The notes below the pieces were generated by a model. That model was not told the DNA's origin. It ran no database searches and was given only the letters and a program-made list of their open reading frames with translations. Shown in pieces: positions 52,964 to 61,521 of a stretch of 64,000 bases of DNA. Source of the stretch: Massilibacteroides vaginae. GTDB taxonomy: Bacteria; Bacteroidota; Bacteroidia; Bacteroidales; Tannerellaceae. The position numbers and the translations under genes were made by a program. Each line of letters starts with the position of its first letter. The first letter of the stretch is position 1. The DNA is taken from NCBI RefSeq assembly GCF_900178525.1, contig NZ_FXDJ01000006.1:186001-250000 (forward strand). Direction: 5' to 3'.

Positions 52964-55441
52964 CTATACTCCCCACATTTGTTTAGTAACATCCGCCATA
53001 ACCGATTTTATCTGGTTGTCTACTTCTGCTATCAGAGATCGCCATGCCTCATCAGAAAGTTCGTTGTCGTTCTTTTCCAAAAGTCTTAAACGCTGAACCA
53101 AATGGTTTGCTCCGATCATTGAAAACACCGGAATCATCTTATGCGCCACCTTTGACGCTTTCTCACGATCAAGCTGGTTTACTGTAGATTTAAGCAACTC
53201 TACATTATCTGAAGTTTCCTTTTTAAAGGTTTCCAAAATTGTATTTAGGGCTTCTTTATCCCCTTCGGCAAAGTCGGTCAAAGAGGAAAAATCCAGTACC
53301 ATATCCTGATCAAAATCCGTTGCTAAAAGGTCATTAAGAACAGATACAAGTTCTTTTGCCGTAAACGGTTTATTCAAGAATCCGGTGAAGCCTGCCTTCA
53401 GGTAAACATCTTCCTCATTCGCCACACTGGCGGATAAAGCGACGATAGGTAAATCTGCTGCTCCTTCGATACCGGAAGCACGGATTAGTTTCACCAGTTC
53501 AAAACCGTCTAAGCCGGGCATTTGAATATCCGAAATCACCACATCATAAGACTGATTTTCCACTAATGAAAGTACTTTTTGGGGATCCACACAGGTTTCG
53601 ACCTCAATCGCGTTCTGCTTTAACAGTTCTTCCGTTAGTGCCAGCTGAAGAGGATCATCGTCTACCAATAAACACTTGATGGTATGTCCGTTTACTTTCA
53701 GTTCAGACTCAGTGGTATTTGACGGGGTTGGGGTGTTCGCGATTGTTTCTTTTTCAATTTCCACCAAGGGTATACTCACATAAAATGTACTTCCTTCGCC
53801 TAATTTGCTTTCCAACGAGATGGTTCCTTCCATCAGTTCGATAAGCTTACGAGTAATAGACAGTCCGAGTCCGAAACCCTCCTTTTTCTCATTTTTCAAC
53901 CGGGTAAACTCTCCGAATATCGAGTTTTGCTCTTCTTCAGGAATACCGGGGCCCGTATCATGCACAGAAAGATCTAGCACTCCATCTTTAACATCGACCG
54001 ACAAAATAACTTTTCCGGTATGTGTAAATTTGAGTGCGTTGGACAACAAATTACTTACAATCTGCCTTATTCTAATCGTATCTCCCGAATAGGTCAAGTC
54101 AGTTCCCGGCTTACTAATATTCATCCGGAATTCTATTTTCTTCGCATCAGCGATTGGCTTGAAGCTTAGGAAAATATCATCAAACAATAGCTTAACATTG
54201 AAAGCTACCTTCTGTATCTCCATTTTCCCTGAATCCAAACGATGAAAATCCAGCAAATCATTGACCAAAGCAAGAATATGATTAGACGAACTCACCATAT
54301 TTTCCAGATAATAACGCTGCCGCTCATCCGGTTTTCGCTTTAACAACAGTTCAATATATCCAATTATGGACGACATCGGTGCGCGAATATCATGGCTGAT
54401 GGTTAACATGAATTTTTCTTGTTTCACCAATAGTTCTTCCGCATATTGCTTTGCCTTTTCCAATTGAAGCCTGTAATATAGGCTTCGCGAAATATCCCGG
54501 CTAATTATAAACACAAAACCAAGAATCACCAGAATAGCGATAATAACGACAATACCCAATATACGTGCGGATTCCTTGTAAAGCTTTTGCTTATTTGCCA
54601 ATTTCTCCATCGAAGTAATGGTTTCCTCTTCTTCAATTGCGTAGAGTATTTGATTTATACGCGCATTGATTAGCACATCATTATGTCGTAGCTCCGTTGC
54701 TTTATCGTATAGCTGATAATTAAACTGCTTGCGCTCTTTCTCCAGCTTATCCTGAAAATCTTTTAGTAAAGCCGCCTGTTTTTCCTCCTGATTTGAAATA
54801 TTATGTGTTGTATCAGTTCGCAAATCACTCGTGGTGTTTACCACAACTCCTACTTCTTCTTTGGGTGGCACAAAAGCATCGGCCAGTCTTTTAAAAAAAT
54901 TCTTTTTCTTCCGGATAATAACGACCGAGTCTGTTTTAGTCTGTACTTGTTCTTTTACAGCTACTTGCGTAACGGTATCCAAGGCCATTGTTTTAGGTTT
55001 CGCCTTGTACACCTTTGTTTTGTTCATCTCTTTCCAGATAGAATACAACTCAGTCGTGTTCAATCTTTTATTTTCAATCAACACGTCGATTGTATCAACC
55101 CCCTGGATGTGAAAAGAGTCTGTCAGCACATCGCGCAACTCATCTAAATAAATCAGGGATTCATCCATTGTTTGGTTGAAAAGCTCAAAATACTCATCCG
55201 TCATACCAATAGGCTGACCAACTGAAGCACTTTCGTTTAATAATGAGATGATGCGGGTAATGAGATGTTTCTTTTCACGTTGTTCTTGCTCCGTTCCATC
55301 GTCAGTACTCATGCCTTTTATTATACTTAGAATATAGAAGATAGAGCCGAAAGCAATTACAGCAAAAAAGATATAACCCAAAATAACTTTCAGGGTTAGA
55401 TTTTTAGACTTTTCTTCAATCGTTTCATTGTTTTTTTTCAT
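52964..55441 (-). CDS. Hybrid sensor histidine kinase with receiver and HPt domains
   Basis: About 825 residues from MKKNNETIEEKSKN; an in-frame ATG at 55471 lies deeper inside the preceding gene. Two membrane segments (about 18-40 and 295-318) bracket a ~250-residue sensor region without a recognised domain. Then HisKA (MLTISHDIRAPMSSIIGYIE, phospho-His near 345), HATPase_c (DTGPGIPEEEQ, GFGLGLSITRKL), a receiver domain (CLLVDDDPLQLAL, Asp in VVISDIQMPGLDG) and a C-terminal HPt domain (KVAHKMIPVFSMIGA). No DNA-binding domain is present, so an output regulator must exist elsewhere. It overlaps the phosphoethanolamine transferase gene by 17 bases. Confidence 0.93.
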   Translation of the reverse strand: MKKNNETIEEKSKNLTLKVILGYIFFAVIAFGSIFYILSIIKGMSTDDGTEQEQREKKHLITRIISLLNESASVGQPIGMTDEYFELFNQTMDESLIYLDELRDVLTDSFHIQGVDTIDVLIENKRLNTTELYSIWKEMNKTKVYKAKPKTMALDTVTQVAVKEQVQTKTDSVVIIRKKKNFFKRLADAFVPPKEEVGVVVNTTSDLRTDTTHNISNQEEKQAALLKDFQDKLEKERKQFNYQLYDKATELRHNDVLINARINQILYAIEEEETITSMEKLANKQKLYKESARILGIVVIIAILVILGFVFIISRDISRSLYYRLQLEKAKQYAEELLVKQEKFMLTISHDIRAPMSSIIGYIELLLKRKPDERQRYYLENMVSSSNHILALVNDLLDFHRLDSGKMEIQKVAFNVKLLFDDIFLSFKPIADAKKIEFRMNISKPGTDLTYSGDTIRIRQIVSNLLSNALKFTHTGKVILSVDVKDGVLDLSVHDTGPGIPEEEQNSIFGEFTRLKNEKKEGFGLGLSITRKLIELMEGTISLESKLGEGSTFYVSIPLVEIEKETIANTPTPSNTTESELKVNGHTIKCLLVDDDPLQLALTEELLKQNAIEVETCVDPQKVLSLVENQSYDVVISDIQMPGLDGFELVKLIRASGIEGAADLPIVALSASVANEEDVYLKAGFTGFLNKPFTAKELVSVLNDLLATDFDQDMVLDFSSLTDFAEGDKEALNTILETFKKETSDNVELLKSTVNQLDREKASKVAHKMIPVFSMIGANHLVQRLRLLEKNDNELSDEAWRSLIAEVDNQIKSVMADVTKQMWGV

Positions 55442-57146
55442 ACACAATATTCCATTTGTCGAGCATCTCAAAATCTTGCTTTTTCAATCCTATCTCCCAG
55501 AAAGGTACAGGATCGTCATGATCTCCAAGATACATCCGGTCTCTGACTTCGAACAATTCTGATGATAATGCATAAGACATATCAGACACATCTGTTTTAA
55601 TATTTGCTACATCCAAAATGGTGTGAAACAAACTGTTGGTACTTACCGGCAAGTCTGCGTGCTTACTTATCCAGTCATATTTTTCAGGAAAAGAGGCTTT
55701 GTAATCTTCCGAAAACCAATAAATATACGGAATATGCAATTGATAATAGGTAGGAATGGGCGAAGCATGCAAATACCGATTGCGCTTATCGTCAAAAATA
55801 TCTTCACCGTGATCAGTTAAATAGGCTAAAGCCGCACAGGTGTTCGACTTATCTATCCGCTTGATTATTTCGCTCAACACATAATCCGTATAGCAGATTG
55901 TATTATCATAAGCATTACGTAATTCTTTCTTCAGCGCAGCCCTTATTCCATCCGCTTTATCGGGTGTAAATATTGAAAACTCCCTTGGATAGCGTTCGTA
56001 ATAATTAAAATGGGAACCATAGGTGTGGAGAACAATAAACAGATTGCCGGCTGATTCTGTCATTTCCTTTTCCAGATAGGGTAGCAACGCGTCATCATAC
56101 GGCGACTTCAGGTACGATCCGGTTTTAAAGGAGCTTATATCAATAAATGTATCCGCTTCTCGATAAAAGCATTCAATTATAGAAGTAGTCAGCTTCTGAT
56201 TTGCGATAACTACCGTTTTAAAACCTGCTTCTTTAAATGCCGTTACTATACTTTTTTGTTCGTACAGAATCGCATAATTTTCCGCACTTGCTGCCGACAG
56301 GATAACCGGAACGCTCTTATGCGTATTATTCGATTGCGTAATTGCGTCCTTCAGGTAAATCAGGTTAGGCGTTTTTTGCAGATTCGGCGTTGTTTCACGT
56401 TCATAGCCATACAAACTCCATTCCATTGCCCTACCGGTTTCTCCGACAACCAACACATACACTTCGCGCTTACCATCTGCTCTTTCGGTTTTTACTGAGT
56501 TAAAGGTAAAACCTGCTGACGTTTTCTTATAATTGGTGTTTTTCCTTGATTTATTAATTGCAAAACACAGATTATATATAGCATTGCCCGGATAAACATC
56601 GTTCTTAAATAAAAAGCGATAATCGAGAAATGCCGACGAAGAACAAACCAGCAGACTGATCAGCAGGAGTATGCCTCCGCGCTTTGCCCATCTCCATCGG
56701 AAATCAACCGGAAGTTTATTCTTCAGCAACGTAGAATGAAACGCCAACACCAACGTAGGCAACGTATAGAAAAGGAACACACAGCTAATAACAATAAATA
56801 TATTCGACAACAATTCGCTTGCTTCCGAAGCATTAGAGCTCGTTAAGTTTAAAAACATATCTACAGCAATTACCGACTCGCCAAAAAGATACAGCAAAAC
56901 AAGCTGCCCACCATCTAAAATCACTTTGGGCACCAAAAACCACATAACTATCCCCGGTTTAGATGCGAGAAGTAAAACCAACATCAAAACAGACATGGGG
57001 AGAATAACTGCGGATAAACCCAAAAGCACCGGTAGCGGTTCTGTGAAAAACAACACCAGATTTGGAATAATGGATAATACAACAAACACAAAATACAAAT
57101 GTGTTTGCTCACAACACCATTGCTTAATTAAATTTACACTCCGCAT
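55425..57146 (-). CDS. Phosphoethanolamine transferase (EptA-like, sulfatase family)
   Basis: 573 residues. About five N-terminal membrane segments (first ~190 residues), then a periplasmic alkaline-phosphatase-fold domain. The nucleophile motif VVGETGRAMEWSLYGYERETTPNL (in parts; Thr of GETGRA near 235), AITQSNNTHKSVPVILS, and the metal ligands in YLTDHGEDIFD match EptA/Mcr-type enzymes that add phosphoethanolamine to lipid A or other glycans, often giving polymyxin resistance. The exact acceptor here is unknown. Confidence 0.92.
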   Translation of the reverse strand: MRSVNLIKQWCCEQTHLYFVFVVLSIIPNLVLFFTEPLPVLLGLSAVILPMSVLMLVLLLASKPGIVMWFLVPKVILDGGQLVLLYLFGESVIAVDMFLNLTSSNASEASELLSNIFIVISCVFLFYTLPTLVLAFHSTLLKNKLPVDFRWRWAKRGGILLLISLLVCSSSAFLDYRFLFKNDVYPGNAIYNLCFAINKSRKNTNYKKTSAGFTFNSVKTERADGKREVYVLVVGETGRAMEWSLYGYERETTPNLQKTPNLIYLKDAITQSNNTHKSVPVILSAASAENYAILYEQKSIVTAFKEAGFKTVVIANQKLTTSIIECFYREADTFIDISSFKTGSYLKSPYDDALLPYLEKEMTESAGNLFIVLHTYGSHFNYYERYPREFSIFTPDKADGIRAALKKELRNAYDNTICYTDYVLSEIIKRIDKSNTCAALAYLTDHGEDIFDDKRNRYLHASPIPTYYQLHIPYIYWFSEDYKASFPEKYDWISKHADLPVSTNSLFHTILDVANIKTDVSDMSYALSSELFEVRDRMYLGDHDDPVPFWEIGLKKQDFEMLDKWNIVYEKKQ

Positions 57147-57217
57147 TTACAAATAATAAAGAAATACTCAAAACTACACATACTATCTCTCATTTAAATA
57201 AGGTCTGATACAACTTG

Positions 57218-57225
57218 CAAAAATA
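57218..57225 (-). promoter_or_regulatory. Probable promoter (-7 TATTTTTG) of the EptA-kinase operon
   Basis: TATTTTTG on the minus strand, 72 bases upstream of the EptA-like start. Confidence 0.5.
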
Positions 57226-57398
57226 AAAGTAATTATGGAGATATGAATTTCATAATTCATAAAAGTTATTGAAAAGAACGCGAACAAGTTCCGATAGCGG
57301 CTTATTATACATTATTAACAATAAGACCGGTTTTCACATTGAATCAAATGAAGCGAAAAGACCGCTCGGCAACGACTTTTTTTCTCATTTTCACAGAT

Positions 57399-57425
57399 AA
57401 AAACAGGGCTTGGCTGCCTGTTTTT
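57399..57425. terminator. Orphan terminator-like hairpin
   Basis: Perfect 9-bp stem AAAAACAGG / CCTGTTTTT with a 9-base loop. No annotated gene ends beside it; the Crp gene upstream on the minus strand already has its own terminator at 57579-57619. Confidence 0.55.
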
Positions 57426-57475
57426 ACCACTTTTATATCTTCATGATAATCAGCATATTATAACCCCTCTAAAAC

Positions 57476-57538
57476 ATAAAGGTTATTTTTCCGGAAATAA
57501 AGGTTATTTTTGGAAAAATAAAGGATATATTTTCAATC
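57476..57538 (+). repeat. Three-unit 21-bp repeat element (copy E)
   Basis: Units at 57476 (ATAAAGGTTAT), 57497 (ATAAAGGTTAT) and 57518 (ATAAAGGATAT), 21 bases each, the same order as copy A on the opposite strand. The right flank also matches copy A (ATAGTATT then an A run). Confidence 0.85.
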
Positions 57539-57578
57539 AGATAGTATTATAAAAAATTCGCTTTAATTCCTTCAAAAC

Positions 57579-57619
57579 AGAAGAGGGGACTTTCGGAATT
57601 ACCGGAAGCCCCCTCTTCT
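57579..57619 (-). terminator. Terminator of the Crp/Fnr gene
   Basis: Stem AGAAGAGGGG / CCCCTCTTCT. It lies 19 bases past the regulator's stop codon. Confidence 0.7.
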
Positions 57620-57637
57620 TATTTTGTCGGATCAATT

Positions 57638-58378
57638 TCAACCCATTTTGCTAATCTTTTTTAACTTTTCTTCATCTATGAGCTTTATCTTACGCCCATC
57701 TAAAGCGATTATACGCTCGGACACAAAAGTGGATAACGTACGTATAGCATTTGATGTAGTCATATTGGACAGGTTTGCCAAGTCTTCACGCGCCAGATAA
57801 ATACTCAATGTCGCACCGTCTTCTTCCAACCCATAGCTTTCTTTAAGGAACAAAAGAGATTCTGCCAAACGCCCGCGGATATGCTTCTGGGTCAGATTTA
57901 CAGTTCTTTCATCTGCTATTCCTAAATCAACCGACAACTGCCGTATAAAGAACATAGCCAGGTTTGCATTCCCCATCAACAGATCCGTAACAACAGTCAT
58001 TGGAATAAGACACACCGTAGAAGCCTCAAATGCAGCTGCGTTTGTCAGATAATCTTCCTGAGCGAAATTAGCCCGGTATCCGAAATACTGAACCGGCTTA
58101 ATCATTCTGATAATCTGACTTCTCCCTCCAACACCTTCTTTGAAGATTTTCACCTTACCTTTCAGTAAGCACATCATATCCTTTGGCTCGTCGCCCTCAC
58201 AGTAAATCAACTCATTGCGTTTGAACTGTTGGATCGTCGAACTACCGCGGAGTATATCCCGTTCCTTATCGGTCAGGACTCTCCATACATCTGATAAGCT
58301 GGCCGACAAATCGACCTCTCCTTGTTGTTGTTTAACCACGACTGCTATATAACATACTTGTGAAGCACAAATATACAT
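57638..58378 (-). CDS. Crp/Fnr family transcriptional regulator
   Basis: About 246 residues as called. The cyclic-nucleotide-binding-like domain (FKRNELIYCEGDEPKDMMCLLKGKVKIF in parts) is followed by a C-terminal winged helix (RGRLAESLLFLKESYG, REDLANLSNMTTSNAIRTLS). The start is uncertain: a TATATTTG promoter element abuts the ATG at 58378, so translation may begin further in, for example at a TTG after a strong AAGGAGAGG ribosome-binding site near 58310. No Fnr-type cysteine cluster is visible, so the effector is unknown. Confidence 0.88.
   Translation of the reverse strand: MYICASQVCYIAVVVKQQQGEVDLSASLSDVWRVLTDKERDILRGSSTIQQFKRNELIYCEGDEPKDMMCLLKGKVKIFKEGVGGRSQIIRMIKPVQYFGYRANFAQEDYLTNAAAFEASTVCLIPMTVVTDLLMGNANLAMFFIRQLSVDLGIADERTVNLTQKHIRGRLAESLLFLKESYGLEEDGATLSIYLAREDLANLSNMTTSNAIRTLSTFVSERIIALDGRKIKLIDEEKLKKISKMG
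58368..58375 (-). promoter_or_regulatory. Possible promoter (-7 TATATTTG) of the Crp/Fnr gene
   Basis: TATATTTG on the minus strand, directly adjacent to the most upstream plausible ATG. If used, the mRNA would start about 14 bases inside the called CDS. Confidence 0.45.
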
Positions 58379-58471
58379 TATTTCTTTTAATGTAGTAATA
58401 TAATACGATTGAATAATTATATCGTTCTTAATATTTCGGGTCACAAATCAAGCTTTTTCATTTTTATTTTT

Positions 58472-58479
58472 TACGTTTG
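58472..58479 (+). promoter_or_regulatory. Probable promoter (-7 TACGTTTG) of the second DUF5686 gene
   Basis: TACGTTTG, 27 bases before the TTG start at 58507. Confidence 0.5.
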
Positions 58480-58506
58480 TAATCAGATCAAAATAAAGTG
58501 GAATAA

Positions 58507-60675
58507 TTGAATAGGTTTTTCTTCATACTCATATTTCTTTCTGTTGCATTCCAATTAACCGCCTTAACCGTAGCGGACAGAAAAAAGCATGTTTTATCTG
58601 CACTCGACAACAAACATACCTCGACCGAGATCGCAGACTCAATTATGCACTGTGTGATATGGGCTGCCTCTAAACACGAAAAAACACTCGCCAAATACGA
58701 GGCCGAGATTTACATTAAAGGACGTACGGAGATTCTACAAAACAACGCGCTTATTCGTTTGGCTCATCACATATTGCCGGTAAACCGAAAAAACAGAGAT
58801 ATGTTGTTCGAGATTGCCAGCTTTTCCCAATATACCGCTCCCAACATTTACAAACATGAAATCAAAGCCATTACTGGGAATAGTATTCCCAATCAAAAGA
58901 AACAGCAGGAGGCACTTAATTTCCTCAATATAAACCTCTACTCTCCTACGCTTTATAAGGAAGACTTGCTAACTCCCATATCCACAAACGCTTTTTCTTA
59001 TTATGCTTTTGACCTCGACGGCAGCGAACAATACGATGGTTATACGGTCTACAAGATACGTCTTACCCCTAAGATGGAAAGTCAAAACCTAATCTCCGGT
59101 TTCATCTACATCAGGGATGAAGAATGGACTGTTGATAAAATAGACATAAACGGTCGTTATAATTTTGCGGATTTCAATCTGGTTATATCCTATAATAAGG
59201 AGAAAGGGAAATTTATTTTACCTGAAAACGCAGATCTTAAAATGCGGGTAAGCTTGTTAGGAAATGTGATTGAAACCTCTTATCACTCAAATTTCAAGAA
59301 CAAAAAAGTTGAATGGATAGAGCAGACAGATGGACCTAAAAAGAAGAAATCACTCGACTTGACCAATCAGTATTCTTTATCAAACAAAGAAATACCGATC
59401 ATCAACGATTCTACATTCTGGGCTACCTATCGTGACAATCCGCTTTCTGCTGAGGAGAAAAGATTGTATGAAATGACCTCCATTTATCAACTCGGAAATG
59501 ATACGGCACGATCGGCCAAATATCTTGAGATAACCGAAAATCTTACCGGGTCTATTAATATGAATATAAAAAGCACCCAACTTCGGTATTCGGGATTATT
59601 TAATCCGTCGCAGTTGGGATATTCCAGAATGAACGGTATTACGTACAAGCAAAAACTCCGTTTTACCAAAAGATACCAAAACGACCGTCAGTTTCGTTTT
59701 TTGCCCGAAGTCGGATTAATATTCAAGCGAAAAGAAATCTTCCTCAAACTGGGAACCGAGTTTGAATATTATCCTCAGCGGTTAGGTAATTTCAGTTTCT
59801 CGGTGGGGAATACTTATCAAAGTTATTCGTCGCTCTTCATGCAGGAAATTAAGGAACACACGAAAGATTCTATTTTCAATTTTGATAATTTTGAACTCCC
59901 TTACTTTAAAACCTATTTTGCTGATTTCAGACATAGTATTGAGGTTTTTCATGGGTTTCAGGTGTCCGCCGGACTTTCTTATTATCAACGCAAGCCTTCC
60001 AAAAAGGAATTTTCTATTAACAATCCGGAAATTGCAGAGCTGATAAACAAAGATTACAACGATTTCACACCGGTTATCAGTGCCTCATATACACCAAGAA
60101 TGTACTATAGGATGGTCGGGAATAAAAAGGAATACATGCATTCTTATTATCCGACAATTACAGCAGAAGTAGCCAGGGGGATTCCCGGAATACTTAGCAG
60201 CAACGGCGATTATTGCAGAATAGAAGCGAACGTACAACAAGCCGTTTCGATCGGTTTAAGCCGGGAATTAAGTTACAACATAAGTGGCGGTTTGTATACG
60301 GAACAGAAGTCGGTTTATTTTGCTGATTTCCGTTTTTTCGGACAGAGTTTCTTCCCGGACAGATGGAGTGAGGAAATGGGAGGCAGATTCCATTTATTAA
60401 AACGAGAGTGGTACAATGCGTCCGACAAATATGCACAAGCTCATTTCATGTATGAAAGTCCGTTCATACTATTACATCTGTTCAAAAAAGGCATATCGAA
60501 ATATGTACTTTCCGAACGTTTCTACTTCGGTCAGTTATGGACTCCGGTGTTGAATAGCTATACGGAAATTGGCTATGGGATAGGTAATAACATCTTTAAT
60601 ATAGCCGGATTCGTTAGCTTCAGAGGCAAAGAATATCAGCGGTGCGGATTCCGGTTTGCGTTTGAACTTTTTTAA
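58507..60675 (+). CDS. DUF5686 outer membrane protein (short form)
   Basis: 722 residues from a TTG start, supported by the signal peptide that begins there (MNRFFFILIFLSVAFQLTALT) and by the promoter just upstream; the next in-frame ATG would remove the signal. DUF5686 blocks are present (TPISTNAFSYYAFDLDGSEQYDGYTVYKIRL in parts, GFIYIRDEEWTVDKIDINGRY in parts). Unlike the homologue at 40866-43430 it lacks the N-terminal carboxypeptidase-regulatory-like domain. The C-terminus (GFRFAFELF) fits a barrel. Function unknown. Confidence 0.87.
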   Translation: MNRFFFILIFLSVAFQLTALTVADRKKHVLSALDNKHTSTEIADSIMHCVIWAASKHEKTLAKYEAEIYIKGRTEILQNNALIRLAHHILPVNRKNRDMLFEIASFSQYTAPNIYKHEIKAITGNSIPNQKKQQEALNFLNINLYSPTLYKEDLLTPISTNAFSYYAFDLDGSEQYDGYTVYKIRLTPKMESQNLISGFIYIRDEEWTVDKIDINGRYNFADFNLVISYNKEKGKFILPENADLKMRVSLLGNVIETSYHSNFKNKKVEWIEQTDGPKKKKSLDLTNQYSLSNKEIPIINDSTFWATYRDNPLSAEEKRLYEMTSIYQLGNDTARSAKYLEITENLTGSINMNIKSTQLRYSGLFNPSQLGYSRMNGITYKQKLRFTKRYQNDRQFRFLPEVGLIFKRKEIFLKLGTEFEYYPQRLGNFSFSVGNTYQSYSSLFMQEIKEHTKDSIFNFDNFELPYFKTYFADFRHSIEVFHGFQVSAGLSYYQRKPSKKEFSINNPEIAELINKDYNDFTPVISASYTPRMYYRMVGNKKEYMHSYYPTITAEVARGIPGILSSNGDYCRIEANVQQAVSIGLSRELSYNISGGLYTEQKSVYFADFRFFGQSFFPDRWSEEMGGRFHLLKREWYNASDKYAQAHFMYESPFILLHLFKKGISKYVLSERFYFGQLWTPVLNSYTEIGYGIGNNIFNIAGFVSFRGKEYQRCGFRFAFELF

Positions 60676-61517
60676 AATTGCGGACGAACAACAAGTATGC
60701 CACTATTCTTTGATACTGACTTTGCGTATTCCTGTAATGTGCCGGATTGTACAACTACCTTTTTCTGCGTGGAAGAGGCATGAACAAAAGTCAATCTGCC
60801 GGATTCCCATCTGGCAATACCTACATGAGACACATCTAAACCGGCTATTGAGGTTACAAAACAAATCATATCTCCATCCTTAATGCCTTCACCACAAGCA
60901 TCGATCCGATCTTTGGAAATAAAGTAATGCGAACGATCATTGACCGATTTTTCGACAGCTGCCATATCGGCGATCAACGCAGGATTATCTTTCAGCAGCT
61001 TATATTTATCAGCGTTTCGACTCATGAAAAACAAATCAATTGATAACGGATCTCCACCTATTTCTTTCGTAACATCCTTTACCAAGCCCTTTTGGGTATT
61101 TTCAAAGATCCAATCTGTAGTATAATGGAGCCGGCTGGTATAGCCATCAATAATACTGTTCCGATAACGGAATTGTTTCAGATTTTCACAGAATGATTCG
61201 AAAGAAGGTTTTCCGTCTACAACGGTTTTCGACAGAGACAAAACCGTTTCTACAAACGTAGTGCAATCCAACTCCCGCAAATTAACAACCAATCCTTCGG
61301 GTTCCTTTTCCAAGGTTGCAGCCACATAAGGCGTATTCAAAAAGAACATGGAAGTAGCCATTATTACCTCTTGCGAAGTATAGTCATCCGCTGAAATATA
61401 ATTGATGTAGCGATCAAAAATTTCCCGGTCCTGCTGCACCATGTACAACTTATCCTCAACCGCATAGGTCGAAAAAGAACACAGAAATACGACGAATAGA
61501 AGGTAATAAAATTTCAT
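60672..61517 (-). CDS. DUF1460 domain protein, amidase-like
   Basis: 281 residues with a signal peptide (LLFVVFLCSFSTYA). DUF1460 has an NlpC/P60-related cysteine-hydrolase fold and includes N-acetylmuramoyl-L-alanine amidase-like proteins. The nucleophile is probably the Cys in RELDCTTFVE and the His the one in LDVSHVGIA. Likely a periplasmic cell-wall or muropeptide hydrolase. It starts 4 bases after uvrB and overlaps the convergent DUF5686 gene by 4 bases. Confidence 0.88.
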   Translation of the reverse strand: MKFYYLLFVVFLCSFSTYAVEDKLYMVQQDREIFDRYINYISADDYTSQEVIMATSMFFLNTPYVAATLEKEPEGLVVNLRELDCTTFVETVLSLSKTVVDGKPSFESFCENLKQFRYRNSIIDGYTSRLHYTTDWIFENTQKGLVKDVTKEIGGDPLSIDLFFMSRNADKYKLLKDNPALIADMAAVEKSVNDRSHYFISKDRIDACGEGIKDGDMICFVTSIAGLDVSHVGIARWESGRLTFVHASSTQKKVVVQSGTLQEYAKSVSKNSGILVVRPQF

Positions 61518-61521
61518 ACTG

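Larger units (their letters stand above)
57226..57578. other. Noncoding region between the EptA operon and the Crp gene
   Basis: About 350 bases without a credible gene. It holds a terminator-like hairpin (57399-57425) that is not adjacent to any CDS end, and the 21-bp-unit element at 57476-57538. Confidence 0.55.
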
